37,411 bases of DNA from Chara braunii. Its lineage: Eukaryota > Streptophyta > Charophyceae > Charales > Characeae. The notes under the pieces were generated by a model, which saw only the letters and a list, made by a program, of their open reading frames with translations, had not been told where the DNA came from and ran no database searches. The stretch is from positions 133,277 to 170,687 of the forward strand of contig BFEA01000105.1 in the NCBI GenBank assembly GCA_003427395.1, in the 5' to 3' direction. Every line of letters starts with the position of its first letter. The stretch's first letter is position 1. The position numbers and the translations under genes are program-made. Positions 1 to 9,149 of this stretch are shown here, in pieces.

Positions 1-78
<78 letters not shown>
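1..78. repeat. (AG)n microsatellite at window edge
   Basis: Uninterrupted AG dinucleotides run from the first base to about 78. The left end lies outside the window, so the true length is unknown. The same dinucleotide recurs at 1306-1381 inside the nearby inverted-repeat element. Confidence 0.98.
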
Positions 79-81
<3 letters not shown>

Positions 82-131
82 GGGGGCAGACTGAGATAAG
101 CAGATACGCCAGCCATTTGCACGGGCACAAT

Positions 132-325
132 TTACACGCCAGCAGAAGTCAGGTGCAATGACAATTCCCATGGGTCTTTGGGCACAATCAAAAGCTGGCC
201 GTTAGCCTCCATGCAAAACTGAATGCCATGTTTTATTGGGGTATAATGACTGTTTTCCCTGAAATCAGACAGCCTGGCTGGGCTTAGCCCTGAGAATGTC
301 TGAAGTTCTCTGAATTTTTTTTTTT
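132..325 (-). other. Possible coding remnant left of TIR element
   Basis: The minus strand is open from the TIR element (about 359) down to a stop at 132. The first residues come from the element itself. The rest (about 60 residues, ending in a stretch containing the residues FCMEANGQLLIVPKDPWEL) has a protein-like composition. I do not recognise a family. It could be the last exon of a minus-strand gene split by the insertion at 326-1723, possibly with the candidate exon at 2036-2305 on the other side, or a chance frame. No splice evidence ties the two together. Confidence 0.15.
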
Positions 326-405
326 GGGAAAATTTGTCTGGCTTCCCTGTAATTTGCATTATTTCGTGTCACGCCCCTCCGGCGGCCCATTTACCCTGTC
401 GCGCC
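326..405 (+). repeat. Left terminal inverted repeat
   Basis: It begins GGGAAAATTTGTCTGGC and matches the reverse complement of 1644-1723 with scattered substitutions. Downstream of the matched part, to about 540, the sequence keeps repeating short GCCC-containing blocks, so the arm may once have been longer. Confidence 0.75.
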
Positions 406-567
406 CCTCTGAGTAGGTTTCAAATTTTCCGTAAGACCCCGGTGTCGTTTTGGCCTCAAATCTTTTCGTTACGCCCACCGGTACCGGTCCCTAATTTGCA
501 GGATGCCCGTACTGGATGGCCGTTAAAAGCCAGTGGGAAATTTTTCGACATGCCCCTAACGGTACCA

Positions 568-850
568 TTTGTTGCCAAGCCATTGGCTGCTATGTCATCT
601 GCTGCCACGTCATCTTCTGATACATCATCTTATGCCACGTCATCTGCTGCCAGTCCATTTGCTACCAAAACATTTGCTACTACGCCATTTGCTGCCACGT
701 CATTTGCTGCCACGTCATCTTATGCCACATCATCTGCTGCCAATCCATTTGCTACTAAGCGATTTGCTACCAAGTCATTTGCTGCTACGTCATCATCTGC
801 TGTCACGGCATCTGCTGCCAAGAGGGCGTCTGCTGCCAAATCGTCCACAA
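568..850 (+). repeat. 15-bp minisatellite inside the TIR element
   Basis: About 18 degenerate copies of a 15-bp unit of the type GCTGCCACGTCATTT. Because the unit is a multiple of three and stop-free, long frames stay open on both strands. On the plus strand the unit reads as Ala-Ala-Thr-Ser-(Phe/Ser). Four copies contain a perfect TGCCACGTCA (603-612, 633-642, 693-702, 708-717). Coding is not supported, because the open frames are explained by the repeat. Confidence 0.9.
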
Positions 851-1158
851 TTGCCACATCTTCTACTGCTTTCCCAGATGCAAGGGCGGCTCCCTCTTCC
901 GACAAACAAAAGGATGTTAGTGGTGGAAAGTCTGAGTCACCGACGAGGGCAATGGCGACCTCGATGAATGCAAAGGCAGGAAAGACGAAGTCTGCGACGA
1001 AAATCAGGGGGCGGGCGTTGGCTCTTGCAAGTCCGTATCTCGTCTCATCCGAAGGTTACGATCTATGGAAGAAGATGATGAAGGAGGAGAGGGGACTGTA
1101 CAACGTTCCAGCCCTCTCTCTCTCTCGCGCGCGCGTGCGTACATGCACGCGCGCGCGT

Positions 1159-1297
1159 GGTTGGTTTATCAATTCTCCGAAACGTACGGTCATGATGGCC
1201 GTGTGTACAATGCCAGTGGCCCAAAATGCAACTATAATGACTGTCATTGTAGACACGACCATCATGACCGTACGTTTCGAAACTTTGATAAACCAAC
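1159..1297. repeat. Nested 54-bp inverted repeat with flanking CT/GA tracts
   Basis: Arm 1159-1212 is the reverse complement of 1245-1297 with only a few mismatches, separated by a 32-bp spacer. The arms share blocks such as CCATCATGACCGTACGTTTCG. Outside the arms lie CT/GC-rich and GC/GA-rich tracts that are also inverted relative to each other. The whole could fold into a very long hairpin. It may be a small inverted-repeat element nested in the larger one. Confidence 0.85.
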
Positions 1298-1305
1298 TGC
1301 GAGCG

Positions 1306-1309
1306 AGCG

Positions 1310-1386
<77 letters not shown>

Positions 1387-1388
1387 AG

Positions 1389-1420
<32 letters not shown>

Positions 1421-1440
1421 ACACACACACACACACACAT
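1306..1440. repeat. (GA)n, (CT)n and (CA)n microsatellites
   Basis: A GA run (about 1306-1381) is followed by a TC run (1389-1416) and an AC run (1421-1438). GA next to TC is itself a self-complementary foldback. Confidence 0.97.
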
Positions 1441-1643
1441 TTGCAGGGAAGAGGACGATATGGCACAGGGCCCGACGAAAATGCAAATTTGTGGTGCCTC
1501 ATGGTTGCGGGGGCATTGCAGAAAGATGGCTGCCCGTCATGAGGGCATATGGCACAGTGCCCGACCGTCAGTCCAAGGAGGGCGTCCTGGAAGGTTGCGG
1601 TCACTATCGACAAGGGCCTGCCGAAAATATTTTTTGGCCCAGG

Positions 1644-1723
1644 GGGGCGACAGGGTAAATCGGCCGTCGGAGGGGCGCGACAAGAAATAATGCAAATTAC
1701 AGGGGCGCCAAACAAATTTTTCC
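1644..1723 (-). repeat. Right terminal inverted repeat
   Basis: Read on the minus strand it starts GGAAAAATTTGTTTGGC, corresponding to the left end of the element. It then follows the left arm through the ATTTACCCTGTCGC block, after which the two arms diverge. Confidence 0.75.
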
Positions 1724-1739
1724 TTTTTTTTTTTTTTTT

Positions 1740-2035
1740 AATTGAATAAAACAGGTCCTTATGGTCCTGGCTCCATATCCATCATGGGGAGCATCAGTCC
1801 GGTTCCTATTCCCCTAGCAAGTCAGAATACAGGATTACATTGTTGTACACACCCATGCCCGCTGCCGTCTGGCCGAAGGGTCCCTGAACAACATTGATTA
1901 CACAATTTTACTGGAGGATTGACAGTCAGCTTGCCTCTCCCTGTAGTCCCACTCAGTTTCCTCCGCAGAGGCCTGTCAGCTCAACATTAATGCAAGGGAA
2001 ACAAAGATCAGCAAATGATGCAGCCCTGAACCGAC
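1740..2035. other. Unannotated spacer
   Basis: Between the TIR element and the candidate exon on its right. I see no repeat, structured element or convincing open frame here. Confidence 0.5.
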
Positions 2036-2305
2036 TTATGTGGCTCTGAAGTCTTGTTGTTCAGACCGGTGAAAGCTTCTTGATCCCTGGGGGTTGGTAG
2101 AATTATGCTTGTCTTTCCATCTGATATGAAGTCCATGGATATCAGCTATCTTTCCTTGAACCGCCCAAAACCTCTTGAAGTTGGTTGTCACCTCTTGCTG
2201 ATTCTCTGGGTTCTGCTGAATTTGGAGCTGGACCTTCTTCCATTCACGAAGGATTTCTGTTTCCATTAGTAGGGCCTCGCCACATGGGGCTTTTTCCGAT
2301 GGCTG
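2036..2305 (-). CDS. Candidate exon of unrecognised protein
   Basis: The minus strand is open from 2305 to a stop at 2036 and has a convincing protein-like composition (for example METEILREWKKVQLQIQQ, then a segment with FKRFWAVQGKIADIHGLH). The frame can start from a possible splice acceptor: reading minus, CTGACAG ends at 2303, just before CCATCGG, and an in-frame stop lies immediately upstream. An ATG exists at 2266. The predicted segment is hydrophilic and probably helical, with charged and Gln-rich stretches. No family recognised. It may be an exon of a host gene, a decayed mobile-element protein, or chance. Confidence 0.3.
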   Translation of the reverse strand, partial: QPSEKAPCGEALLMETEILREWKKVQLQIQQNPENQQEVTTNFKRFWAVQGKIADIHGLHIRWKDKHNSTNPQGSRSFHRSEQQDFRAT

Positions 2306-2410
2306 TCAGACTTCTTTAGACAGTCCACGTTTTGAGAGTTACCCCCGCTTCGACTTTTACCCTCGTTTCGCCACAGAGCAGTGTAGAAAAGATCAATGTT
2401 GTTCAGGATC

Positions 2411-2518
2411 GGGTCCAGCGTCCCTTTGCAATTATGAGAATGTGTCTGCTGGAAATCGGGTCCAGCGTCCCTGTTCATGCATCTGAAAGTATCATCTGGA
2501 AACCAGGTCCAGCGCCCC
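2411..2518 (+). repeat. Three copies of a 47-bp repeat with GGGTCCAGCGTCCC core
   Basis: The core occurs at 2411-2424, 2458-2471 and, with two changes, 2505-2518, exactly 47 bp apart. The sequence between cores is only loosely similar. The same core, preceded by the same CTGGAAAC-like segment, recurs 30 kb away at 33050-33063, so this is a dispersed genomic repeat. Confidence 0.8.
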
Positions 2519-2529
2519 TATAGAGATCC

Positions 2530-3380
2530 GTGAAACCCTAACATGTATGTGTAATATTTGTGTGATATGTGTGATGATTTGTCATCTTGTAAATTTCAAA
2601 GTCTAAACACAAAACCCTAACTATGATGTGCTGTGATGTGAATGGTCCTTATCAATCAAAACAATATGAGTGATACGATATGTATGTAAGCGGGGGCATT
2701 GATTACTTCCCCACGCAAGGGAAGGATTGATCACCCGCAATGTAAATCCTAACCAGCCCCCCTCAGCACTCCATTGTTGATTGGTATTGCCGGCCGGACT
2801 ACACCAATCAACATCAATGGCAACACAATCAACAACGATTATCCCACTCCTATCCTCAACCAGACGATAGGTTAAAAGGGTGAAGGGAGGGGGAGATGGC
2901 AGACCTCTTATCCACATCAATCCCAATCCCCTCCACGTCAGCATGCGGCATCACACCCGTCGTGCTAATGCTTTCAGCCCCGCTGCTGCCGTGGTCATCG
3001 CTGCCTCCGTCGTCAACACTCTTCATGTAAAACAATCTTGGTTTCTAGTCGCAGGTAGCTCATGCGGTGCCGGCCTGGCGTTCTTTTTTCACGAGTGCGG
3101 GAGAGGGCTATTGAAGGTGATTTGGTTGCTGCAGGCGGAGGCGGGCGGGGGAGGGTTGTTTCGACAGTGGCGTTGAGCGAGGCATTCTGACACATCGGTA
3201 ATGGAGATGGACTCTCTACCTCTCGACAGTCTGTGTGGCCATCACAAACTGTTGAAAAATCTCTATTCGACGGTGGTGTGGCGAGGCCCGTAGTCTCGTC
3301 GTAGCCCTGTTCACTTGGATTGCTGGACTTGGCTAACGTCCTGTTGCAGCTCTACTTCAAGATAGTACCATATTGGGCAG
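2530..3380. other. No supported gene
   Basis: Mixed-composition sequence with several short open frames on both strands, none recognisable. There are two isolated CCCTAA motifs near 2532 and 2612, too few for a telomeric tract. A G-rich stretch lies around 3135-3160. Confidence 0.5.
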
Positions 3381-3387
3381 GGATGTT

Positions 3388-3808
3388 AGAGGTGGACCCC
3401 ACTGCTTTGCGGCATAGCTTTGGAAGGTGACTTGTGAGACCCCACTGCGTTGCGGCAAAGCTTTGGAAAAAGCTCACAAATGACGTGGCAAGTGTTTTCA
3501 CTTAGTTTCGTTTTGCCCGTTCCTCGCGCCATCCTGAGGGGTTAGGGGGGGGGGGGGGCAGCTACCTCCTTTTGGCCATCCAATGTGGAAAGGAGAGCCA
3601 GGGATTGGGTGAGAACTGAGACAAGTGGATGTGAAGTTTCCGTATAGGAAAAGTTTTCCCTATTGGGTAACCGGCACCAATGGACCTGCCGAAGCTTTGT
3701 TCTGCAGTGTGGTCCCCTTTTCTGTTTCCCATAGCCGGGGCCTACTACTTGGGTTTGGTGGAAGCTTTCCACCTGGAAAGCATCTGCCAGGCAGTGGGGT
3801 CCACCTCT
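3388..3808. repeat. MITE-like inverted pair with internal direct repeat
   Basis: AGAGGTGGACCCCACTGC at 3388-3405 is perfectly repeated in inverted orientation at 3791-3808. Next to the left arm, ACCCCACTGC plus a TTGCGGCA(T/A)AGCTTTGGAA block is repeated directly 43 bp further on (3396 and 3439). The right arm also carries an AAGCTTTCC-type sequence. No coding potential stands out between the arms. No target-site duplication was identified. Confidence 0.55.
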
Positions 3809-4026
3809 TAGTCCAGAGGAGTAGTTGGATTGCGTGTTAGGAAAGGGAGGAGGAGTACTGAGGCTCTTGTCCACTGGTCGGTAGTGTACAGTCTGAGCAG
3901 GATCTTTGTTTTTTTTTTTTCCCTTTTTTGGTTTTGGGAAGGGGTAGCCCCTAACCCATGAATTGGCACCACTGTTGATAACAGCCCTGATAAACAGGTC
4001 ATCAGCTCAAATCCTCCAATAGACTC

Positions 4027-4220
4027 TCTAAGCACGGAAATAGTACAAGTCTCACCTGGCCTGGCAAGTACCAATTGTCTAAGCAAGGACATAGTAGAAG
4101 TCTCACCTGGCCTGGCAAGTGCCAATTGTCTAAGCAAGGACATAGTACAAGTCTCACCTGGCCTGGCAAAGTGCGAGTTGACTAAGCACGGACATAGCAC
4201 AAGTCGTCCTTTCTAAGCAC
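4027..4220. repeat. 51-bp tandem repeat
   Basis: Units start at 4027, 4078 and 4129, then degenerate units follow near 4181 and 4212. Each contains TCTAAGCAAGGACATAGTAC and TCTCACCTGGCCTGGCAAG. The 51-bp period is a multiple of three, so the minus strand stays open and reads as a 17-residue repeat containing LARPGET. The open frame is explained by the repeat. Confidence 0.9.
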
Positions 4221-4306
4221 GCACATAGTACTAGAGCCTTCCCTCGAACAGAGCGCATGCGCGTTTAGATGAATACCACGTGCATGACGCTCTATTCGAT
4301 TACAAC

Positions 4307-4334
4307 GTTGTTGTTGTTGTTGTTGTTGTTGTTT
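4307..4334 (+). repeat. (GTT)n microsatellite
   Basis: About nine GTT triplets, followed by a T- and A-rich stretch to 4382. Confidence 0.95.
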
Positions 4335-4504
4335 TGCGCTTCTTCTTTTTTTATTTTTTTTTTATTTTTATTTTATTTTTAGTAAGCTATATTCTTGTCT
4401 CATCTATCGCATATTCTTTGTCTTTTTCCTGGTAGTATGCATCTATCTCATCCTCTCACTAGTCTATTTATAGTACAGGGGAACACCAACCAACCGGGAT
4501 CTCT

Positions 4505-4640
4505 CCCCAACCCATGGGGTAGGTTTGCACCACAGCTGTGGTGCGAGAGCAAGGCTGTACTAGTCCCTCATCACGGTGACGAGGGGTGGGCAGGCATTGC
4601 CTATGGGGGAAATCGACGGCAAGCAATGGCCAGTCATTGC
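4505..4640. repeat. String of small palindromes
   Basis: Successive short inverted repeats lie nearly end to end. CCCATGGG is at 4511-4518. A perfect 18-bp palindrome GCACCACAGCTGTGGTGC is at 4527-4544. CCTCA/TGAcGAGG lies around 4566-4585. AGGCattGCCT is at 4592-4602. GCAATG/CATTGC is at 4623-4640. No gene is evident. Confidence 0.6.
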
Positions 4641-4789
4641 ACCTCCCCCTACCCCGCCCCCAACCCCACGTGGCGGTGTCTAATGGCCAATATTGTCGCT
4701 GCATAGCAGCCAACAACATCAGCCAAGGTCCTGCCAATGCTGGCTTGAGGGGCCAACGGGTTATCTCTAGCTGGTAGAACACCAAGCTT

Positions 4790-6640
4790 GCTCAGGCATG
4801 TCCGTGAGTAATAGCTGTCTCAGCGAGCACCTTGTTATCCTAAGTATCCTTTGGTGATTGGGCGATACGTGACATGTCTGATGCGGCCTAGGTTGAGTTG
4901 GAGCGGCGTCAGGATTGTTGGATGTTTTCATTGCTTTAGCAAGCTCTGTTGATAATTGTTGAAGCGCCAAGGCTAGTTGATTCATTATGTAATTGTTATG
5001 CTAAGCCCACCTTGGGAGATAGTTGAGTTAGACTGGGACGTCTCCCTCTAGTTAATAGAGCCTCGCTTTAGAGGAGGCTTCTGATACGTGAGTGACATGG
5101 ATAAAGGGGTGACTGATAAGTGCGAAGTGAGGGGTTTGATTGCAAAGGTCTTTCATTGAGCTCAGATTGAGTTGTAGTATGATAGGTACTGAGATGAGTA
5201 CTAAGCCCTGACCCTCCGATGGTATCAATTTGCGGTGAGTCGAGTTACCTAGGGGATTGTCTAGATGTAACTGCTGGCAAAAGTTTGAGAAGTAGTGGTT
5301 ACTTAGCTAGCGGTTTGACTAACCTGAAGAGAGACTTATGTTTTAAGTATATGTAATATATATGTATATATGTGTTTTTATAACGGTTTGTATTTGGTTG
5401 TTGCCATATATGCGTTTTTATTGTATTTTGTTTGATGTTTGATTGATGACATATGTATGAATTCCCTTCCAAGAGGACATAGACTTTGCATGAAACTCAC
5501 ATCTGGCATGGGACCAGAGGTGAATGGGGTGAATCATTTCTAGAAAAGGTGGTTCTTTCTGAAGGGAGTCATACAGCGTGTATAATGTGTCCTCAGTGGA
5601 CGTGCATTCTTGAAATGTTATCCCCCTCGTTGAGGCTTAAGGAAGCAGTTATCAGTCTCAAGAATGATAGTGAGGTTCACGCCGGAATTATATTATTGGT
5701 CCATTAGTGGGGTGTTGTTATCTTTCCTATGATAGGAGAATGACTACATTATCTGTTGAGAGAGGAAGAAGGGGCTTGTTATCTTGCCGAAACTGTGCTG
5801 ACCAAGTGGAACAACTACTGCTTAGTAAAAGCGGTTCTGGAGTAGCGATCTATGCTCATTTCGCGTTAAGCAAGACCATCATATTTGTAAGGGCGCGGAT
5901 TCGCTGCTCGTTGCCATGATAGGTATGAATGGGGTTGTTCATCTGACCATGATAGGGCCGGTGAGGTGCAAGCACCAGAATCAGAGAGGGTTGCGGTGAG
6001 GCTTGATCTTTAGAGCGGGGCTCAAGAGTCAAGATGTTATCTCATGAGGATGACACCGTCCCTCTGTATTATATGTTTTGCTTAAAAGTTGAAGGGGTAA
6101 CAACTGTATCATGTTATTTACTCATTGCTAGTCTTATTTTTGTTTTATAGAATATGAAATACGTTCTTGAGAGTTATCTTATTACATGGCTGGCCGTTGA
6201 GTTGAGTTCATACTGTTGTTTATGAAGCATATTGTGCTCTTCAGTTACAACCCTTGCAAATAATTTATGTTTATCATGTCGTGAATTATTGTTATGAGTA
6301 TATGCTATTTATTGTGGGTTGTACTGTATATTGCACTCATGTTTGGAGTATCCACTTATGTGACGTATATGTCTTATATCCTTCCTTGATAAGTAGAAGT
6401 GATGTTTGGTTAATGTCTGAATTATGTTTTGAATATTTTTTTTAGTGAATACTTGTGATTTATTTTAAGTGGATATTTGCTTAAAGTCTCTCTTCGGTAT
6501 CGCCGTTGTTCTGAATAGATTTTTATGTGTGCTTTCATGATGAGAACATGATAATTTAGTGGGATATATTCTACATTAAATTTAGTTGCGTAACTTTTTT
6601 CGAGTCTCGGCCCTAAGACCGCTCATTGTTGTTCAACAGG
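4790..6640. other. AT-rich stretch without supported genes
   Basis: Only short open frames occur. A TATATATGTATATATG-like segment lies near 5355-5375. The stretch precedes the decayed gag and could hold its former LTR and leader, but I could not find matching LTR ends or a primer-binding site. Confidence 0.45.
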
Positions 6641-6642
6641 TG

Positions 6643-7700
6643 ATGGGGTCGAGGGAGCTCGAGATGGAAGGCTCTCAAGTGAAGATTGGGGTCGAGAAGC
6701 TCGCCTCTCTGTTGGGTCTGCGAGATTGGGAGCAAGATAACCTACCCAAGGTTGAGATCGACTTCTTCAAAGGCTATCATGTTTCTTACTTCCTTGACAA
6801 GTTTGGGCAGATAACGTCTCACTGCGAGTGAAATGAGAAGCAGATGCTAAAGGAGGTTATAAAGTATATCCATATGAGCTTGAAGGAGGAAGTCAGTGGG
6901 TTGGTTAGGAGAGCGGGATCATCATGGAGGAAGTTATATAATGACATATGAGATAAGTACCGGCTCGGTGAGAAACAACTGACCAAAGACGATCTTGAGA
7001 AGATAGATCGATACAATTATGTTTCAGAAGGGCACTTCCTGAAGGAGCGCGCATCCCGCAAGGTCTGGGTGTTGTCTGAAAATATGACAAGTGTATTGTC
7101 TTCCTTATGAACTTTACGGATGCAGAGCAATGAGATTTGATCCGTGGGACAGAAGAGAGACTCATATGGGGCAAAATAGGAGAGAATTTTGTAGAAGGCG
7201 ATTTCGATCAACACCTCTGTCATACTCTGCGGGAAGCAAGAAAAAAAAAAGAGGCGCTGGATTATGAGAAGAATGGGCATGGCAAAATGTCAAATGACCT
7301 TGCAGCAGGCACCTCTGACGGTATGAGAGGTGGATTTCAGAACGACGCTAAGGTTGTCAAACGAAATCATAAATGGGGTGAAAGGAAGAAAAAAGAGTCA
7401 TGTGCTGAGAGAAAAACAAATGCGAGGAATGTCGCGACTCATACCTGTGAGAGGACGATTGACGGCCCAAACGAGAAGGGAATAGGGGAACGAAGAGCTC
7501 AGAAAGAAGTTGACATAGCATTATTGAGAGTTGTATCTAATCCGAAAAATGGGAGTGACGACAAGGAGGCATCATCAACCGCAAGTTGGAAAGGGCGGAA
7601 GAATAACAGGCGGCAATAATAGTGGTTAAGGATAGTATGTGCTTGTTGCGGAAAGACTGGTCATACCCTTCGCAGATGTAAGATGGCAAGACAAGGAGTT
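6643..7700 (+). pseudogene. Decayed retrotransposon gag with CCHC zinc knuckle
   Basis: Translation from ATG 6643 gives a gag-like sequence with segments such as VEIDFFKGYHVSYFLDKFGQ, then after a stop LKEEVSGLVRRAGSSWRKLY, then DKYRLGEKQLTKDDLEKI. The pattern (target segment, two helices, Trp-containing helix, (Y/L)-x-(L/Y)-x-(D/E) segment) is that of Ty3/gypsy-type gag capsid proteins. It carries in-frame stops near 6829 and 6949. The reading frame then changes and continues in another frame from about 7137 to a stop at 7617, through a Lys/Arg-rich linker. After two more stops that frame gives a zinc knuckle at 7638-7679, reading C-AC-C-GKTG-H-TLRR-C, a perfect CX2CX4HX4C. Several stops and at least one frameshift make it a non-functional relic. 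No protease or reverse transcriptase was recognised downstream. Confidence 0.7.
7638..7679 (+). other. CCHC zinc-knuckle coding segment in gag relic
   Basis: The 14 codons from Cys 7638 to Cys 7677-7679 encode CACCGKTGHTLRRC, matching the retroviral-type CX2CX4HX4C nucleocapsid motif with correct spacing. It is in the same frame as the basic region at 7137-7619 and separated from it by stops at 7617 and 7620. It marks the C-terminal end of the gag relic. Confidence 0.75.
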
Positions 7701-8570
7701 AACGGTTAAGACCGTTGATAATGTGCTTTAGATAAGGGTTTGGTTCCTCCTAATAACTATCATCATTTTACTTATATCGTCCATAGCAAGAGAAAGGTAG
7801 AATGGTGTCTACACTTCTTAACGACTTATAAATAAACACTCGGAAGACTATGACGGTGTGAAAAACCTAGTGTGCTAGACTAATAGGCGATCATCTGCTT
7901 ATGTTTCTCTTAAGCTGAGTCTCCAAATTTTATGAGACATATATTTTGTCTTGTATATATTTCTGATTTCATATGAGAATCCTCACCTTTTTTTGTACGT
8001 AAGTTGTGGGTTTTACTATTCACTCTCTAAGCTGATTTTAGGTTTGGTTGAATGCAAGTGGAGGTCTTGCAAGGTTCGATTGTCCGTACGTTGACGTCCT
8101 TTCATCTTTGCGAAAATTGTTGGATCGTCTTGTGTGTATCAGTCTCTTAAGATTCGTAGGGTATGTTATACAAGGTCTTTTGTTACTGATTGGGACCTGG
8201 AATTGTGATGATTTGAGACTTGTGAAGATTCGAGACTCGAGGTAATCTGATTTTTTTTTTTGGATCATCTTGATATGGGTTTTGATTCCCCCTAGGTTGC
8301 AGAATCGTGTGTGTTCTGGTTGTCGTTGACATTCTCACCATTATGACCTTGCGAGTTTTCGGTTTTTATTCTAATTGACGTATGAGAAAGCAAAGAGTAA
8401 CAATGTGAAGTAAAATGGTGGATGAAGTATGAGAGCCAAAGAAGGTTAGATGAAATGAAGAAAACGCAATTATCAGTGAAGGATTTATGGGAGACTTGAA
8501 GAGTCTAGAAAAATTATATAAAGAGAGAGGTTATGCCTGAAGGCGGCCTAAGTGGTTATTGGTTTTATTT
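7701..8570. other. No supported gene after the gag relic
   Basis: Sequence where protease and polymerase would be expected, but no D(S/T)G or reverse-transcriptase motif is readable in any frame I followed. It may be too decayed, or the element lost this part. Confidence 0.4.
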
Positions 8571-8735
8571 GAACTCATCTTGAAGTGGAAGATGTTTTAA
8601 AGGTTATATGGATAGTTCATCCGTGAGTGGGAGGATGACTGTGAGTTTTTATGGTTGATTCTCCTTCAAGTGGGAAGGGTTTTTAATACATTTTATGGAA
8701 GGCCCATCCTTAAGGGGGAGGGTGGCTTGAAAGAT
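8570..8735. repeat. Degenerate short repeats (GTGGGA/GGGAGG blocks)
   Basis: Four loosely similar blocks of the type TCATC-TTGAAGTGGAAGATG, TCATCCGTGAGTGGGAGGATG, TCCTTCAAGTGGGAAGG and CATCCTTAAGGGGGAGGGTG. Each is a C/T-rich left half pairing with a G/A-rich right half, so each could form a small hairpin. Confidence 0.45.
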
Positions 8736-8803
8736 TTTTTGAGGTATAAAAGTTTTATCCTCCGTCTGTACTGACAACTTTATTTTATTGCTTCTCAACT
8801 GCT

Positions 8804-9143
8804 GGTGGGGGCGTCGTCTGCGGCAGGGAAACCCGCCTGATTATGGGACCCTTCATGTTTAGCCTTTGGTTGTGAGTCACAAATGATTTTTGTACGCGAC
8901 AGAGGGTGAGGAACGAACCGCCAGAATCGACATCCCCGCTTGTATAGTCGCATGATAATCGGTGGAGGTGTCACTTGCGGCAGGAAAACCTGCCGGATTC
9001 AGGGACGCTTTACTTAGCTTGTTATGGGCTCCAAACGGTCTAGCTCGTGGCAATGATTTTGATGATTAAAAGGAATGAGTTGGCTATTAACCGGTAGAAA
9101 CGCCATCTGCAGCAGGAAAACCCACCAGATTTTGGGACCCTCC
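8804..9143 (+). repeat. Three-copy repeat with GGCAGG-AAAA-CCTGCC hairpin
   Basis: About 50-bp copies start at 8804, 8961 and 9093. They share GGTGGAGGTGTC, a hairpin segment, and GATT-TGGGACCCTTC. The middle copy has a perfect stem CGGCAGG/CCTGCCG (8978-8984 with 8989-8995) around AAAA. The first has one mismatch and the third is weaker. The sequences between copies are unrelated. Confidence 0.7.
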
Positions 9144-9149
9144 AATCGG

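Larger units (their letters stand above)
326..1723. mobile_element. Terminal-inverted-repeat element, about 1.4 kb
   Basis: The two ends are inverted copies of each other over about 80 bp (326-405 and 1644-1723) and are clearly similar, including the shared block TGTAATTTGCATTATTTC. Both ends abut T runs on the plus strand (315-325 and 1724-1739), so a T-rich target-site duplication is possible but cannot be proved from a homopolymer. The interior holds a 15-bp minisatellite, a nested inverted repeat and long AG, CT and CA tracts. No transposase domain is visible, so this looks like a non-autonomous DNA transposon. An open frame spans 334-1542, but it runs through the repeats and is very rich in Ala, Ser and Thr. 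Confidence 0.7.

Noticed and set aside
334-1542. 402-codon plus frame as a protein-coding gene
   Set aside because: It begins in a terminal inverted repeat and runs through a triplet-length minisatellite and AG/CT/CA microsatellites. Openness is explained by repeats lacking stops, and other frames are also open in places.
2530-2620. Telomere-like CCCTAA motifs
   Set aside because: Only isolated single copies, no array.
3808-4200. 130-codon minus frame with 17-residue repeats
   Set aside because: The 51-bp satellite alone keeps it open. No non-repeat domain is visible.
5219-5234. Second primer-binding site (TGGTATCAATTTGCGG)
   Set aside because: It matches the initiator-Met complement for only eight bases, and no LTR end with CA is convincing before it.
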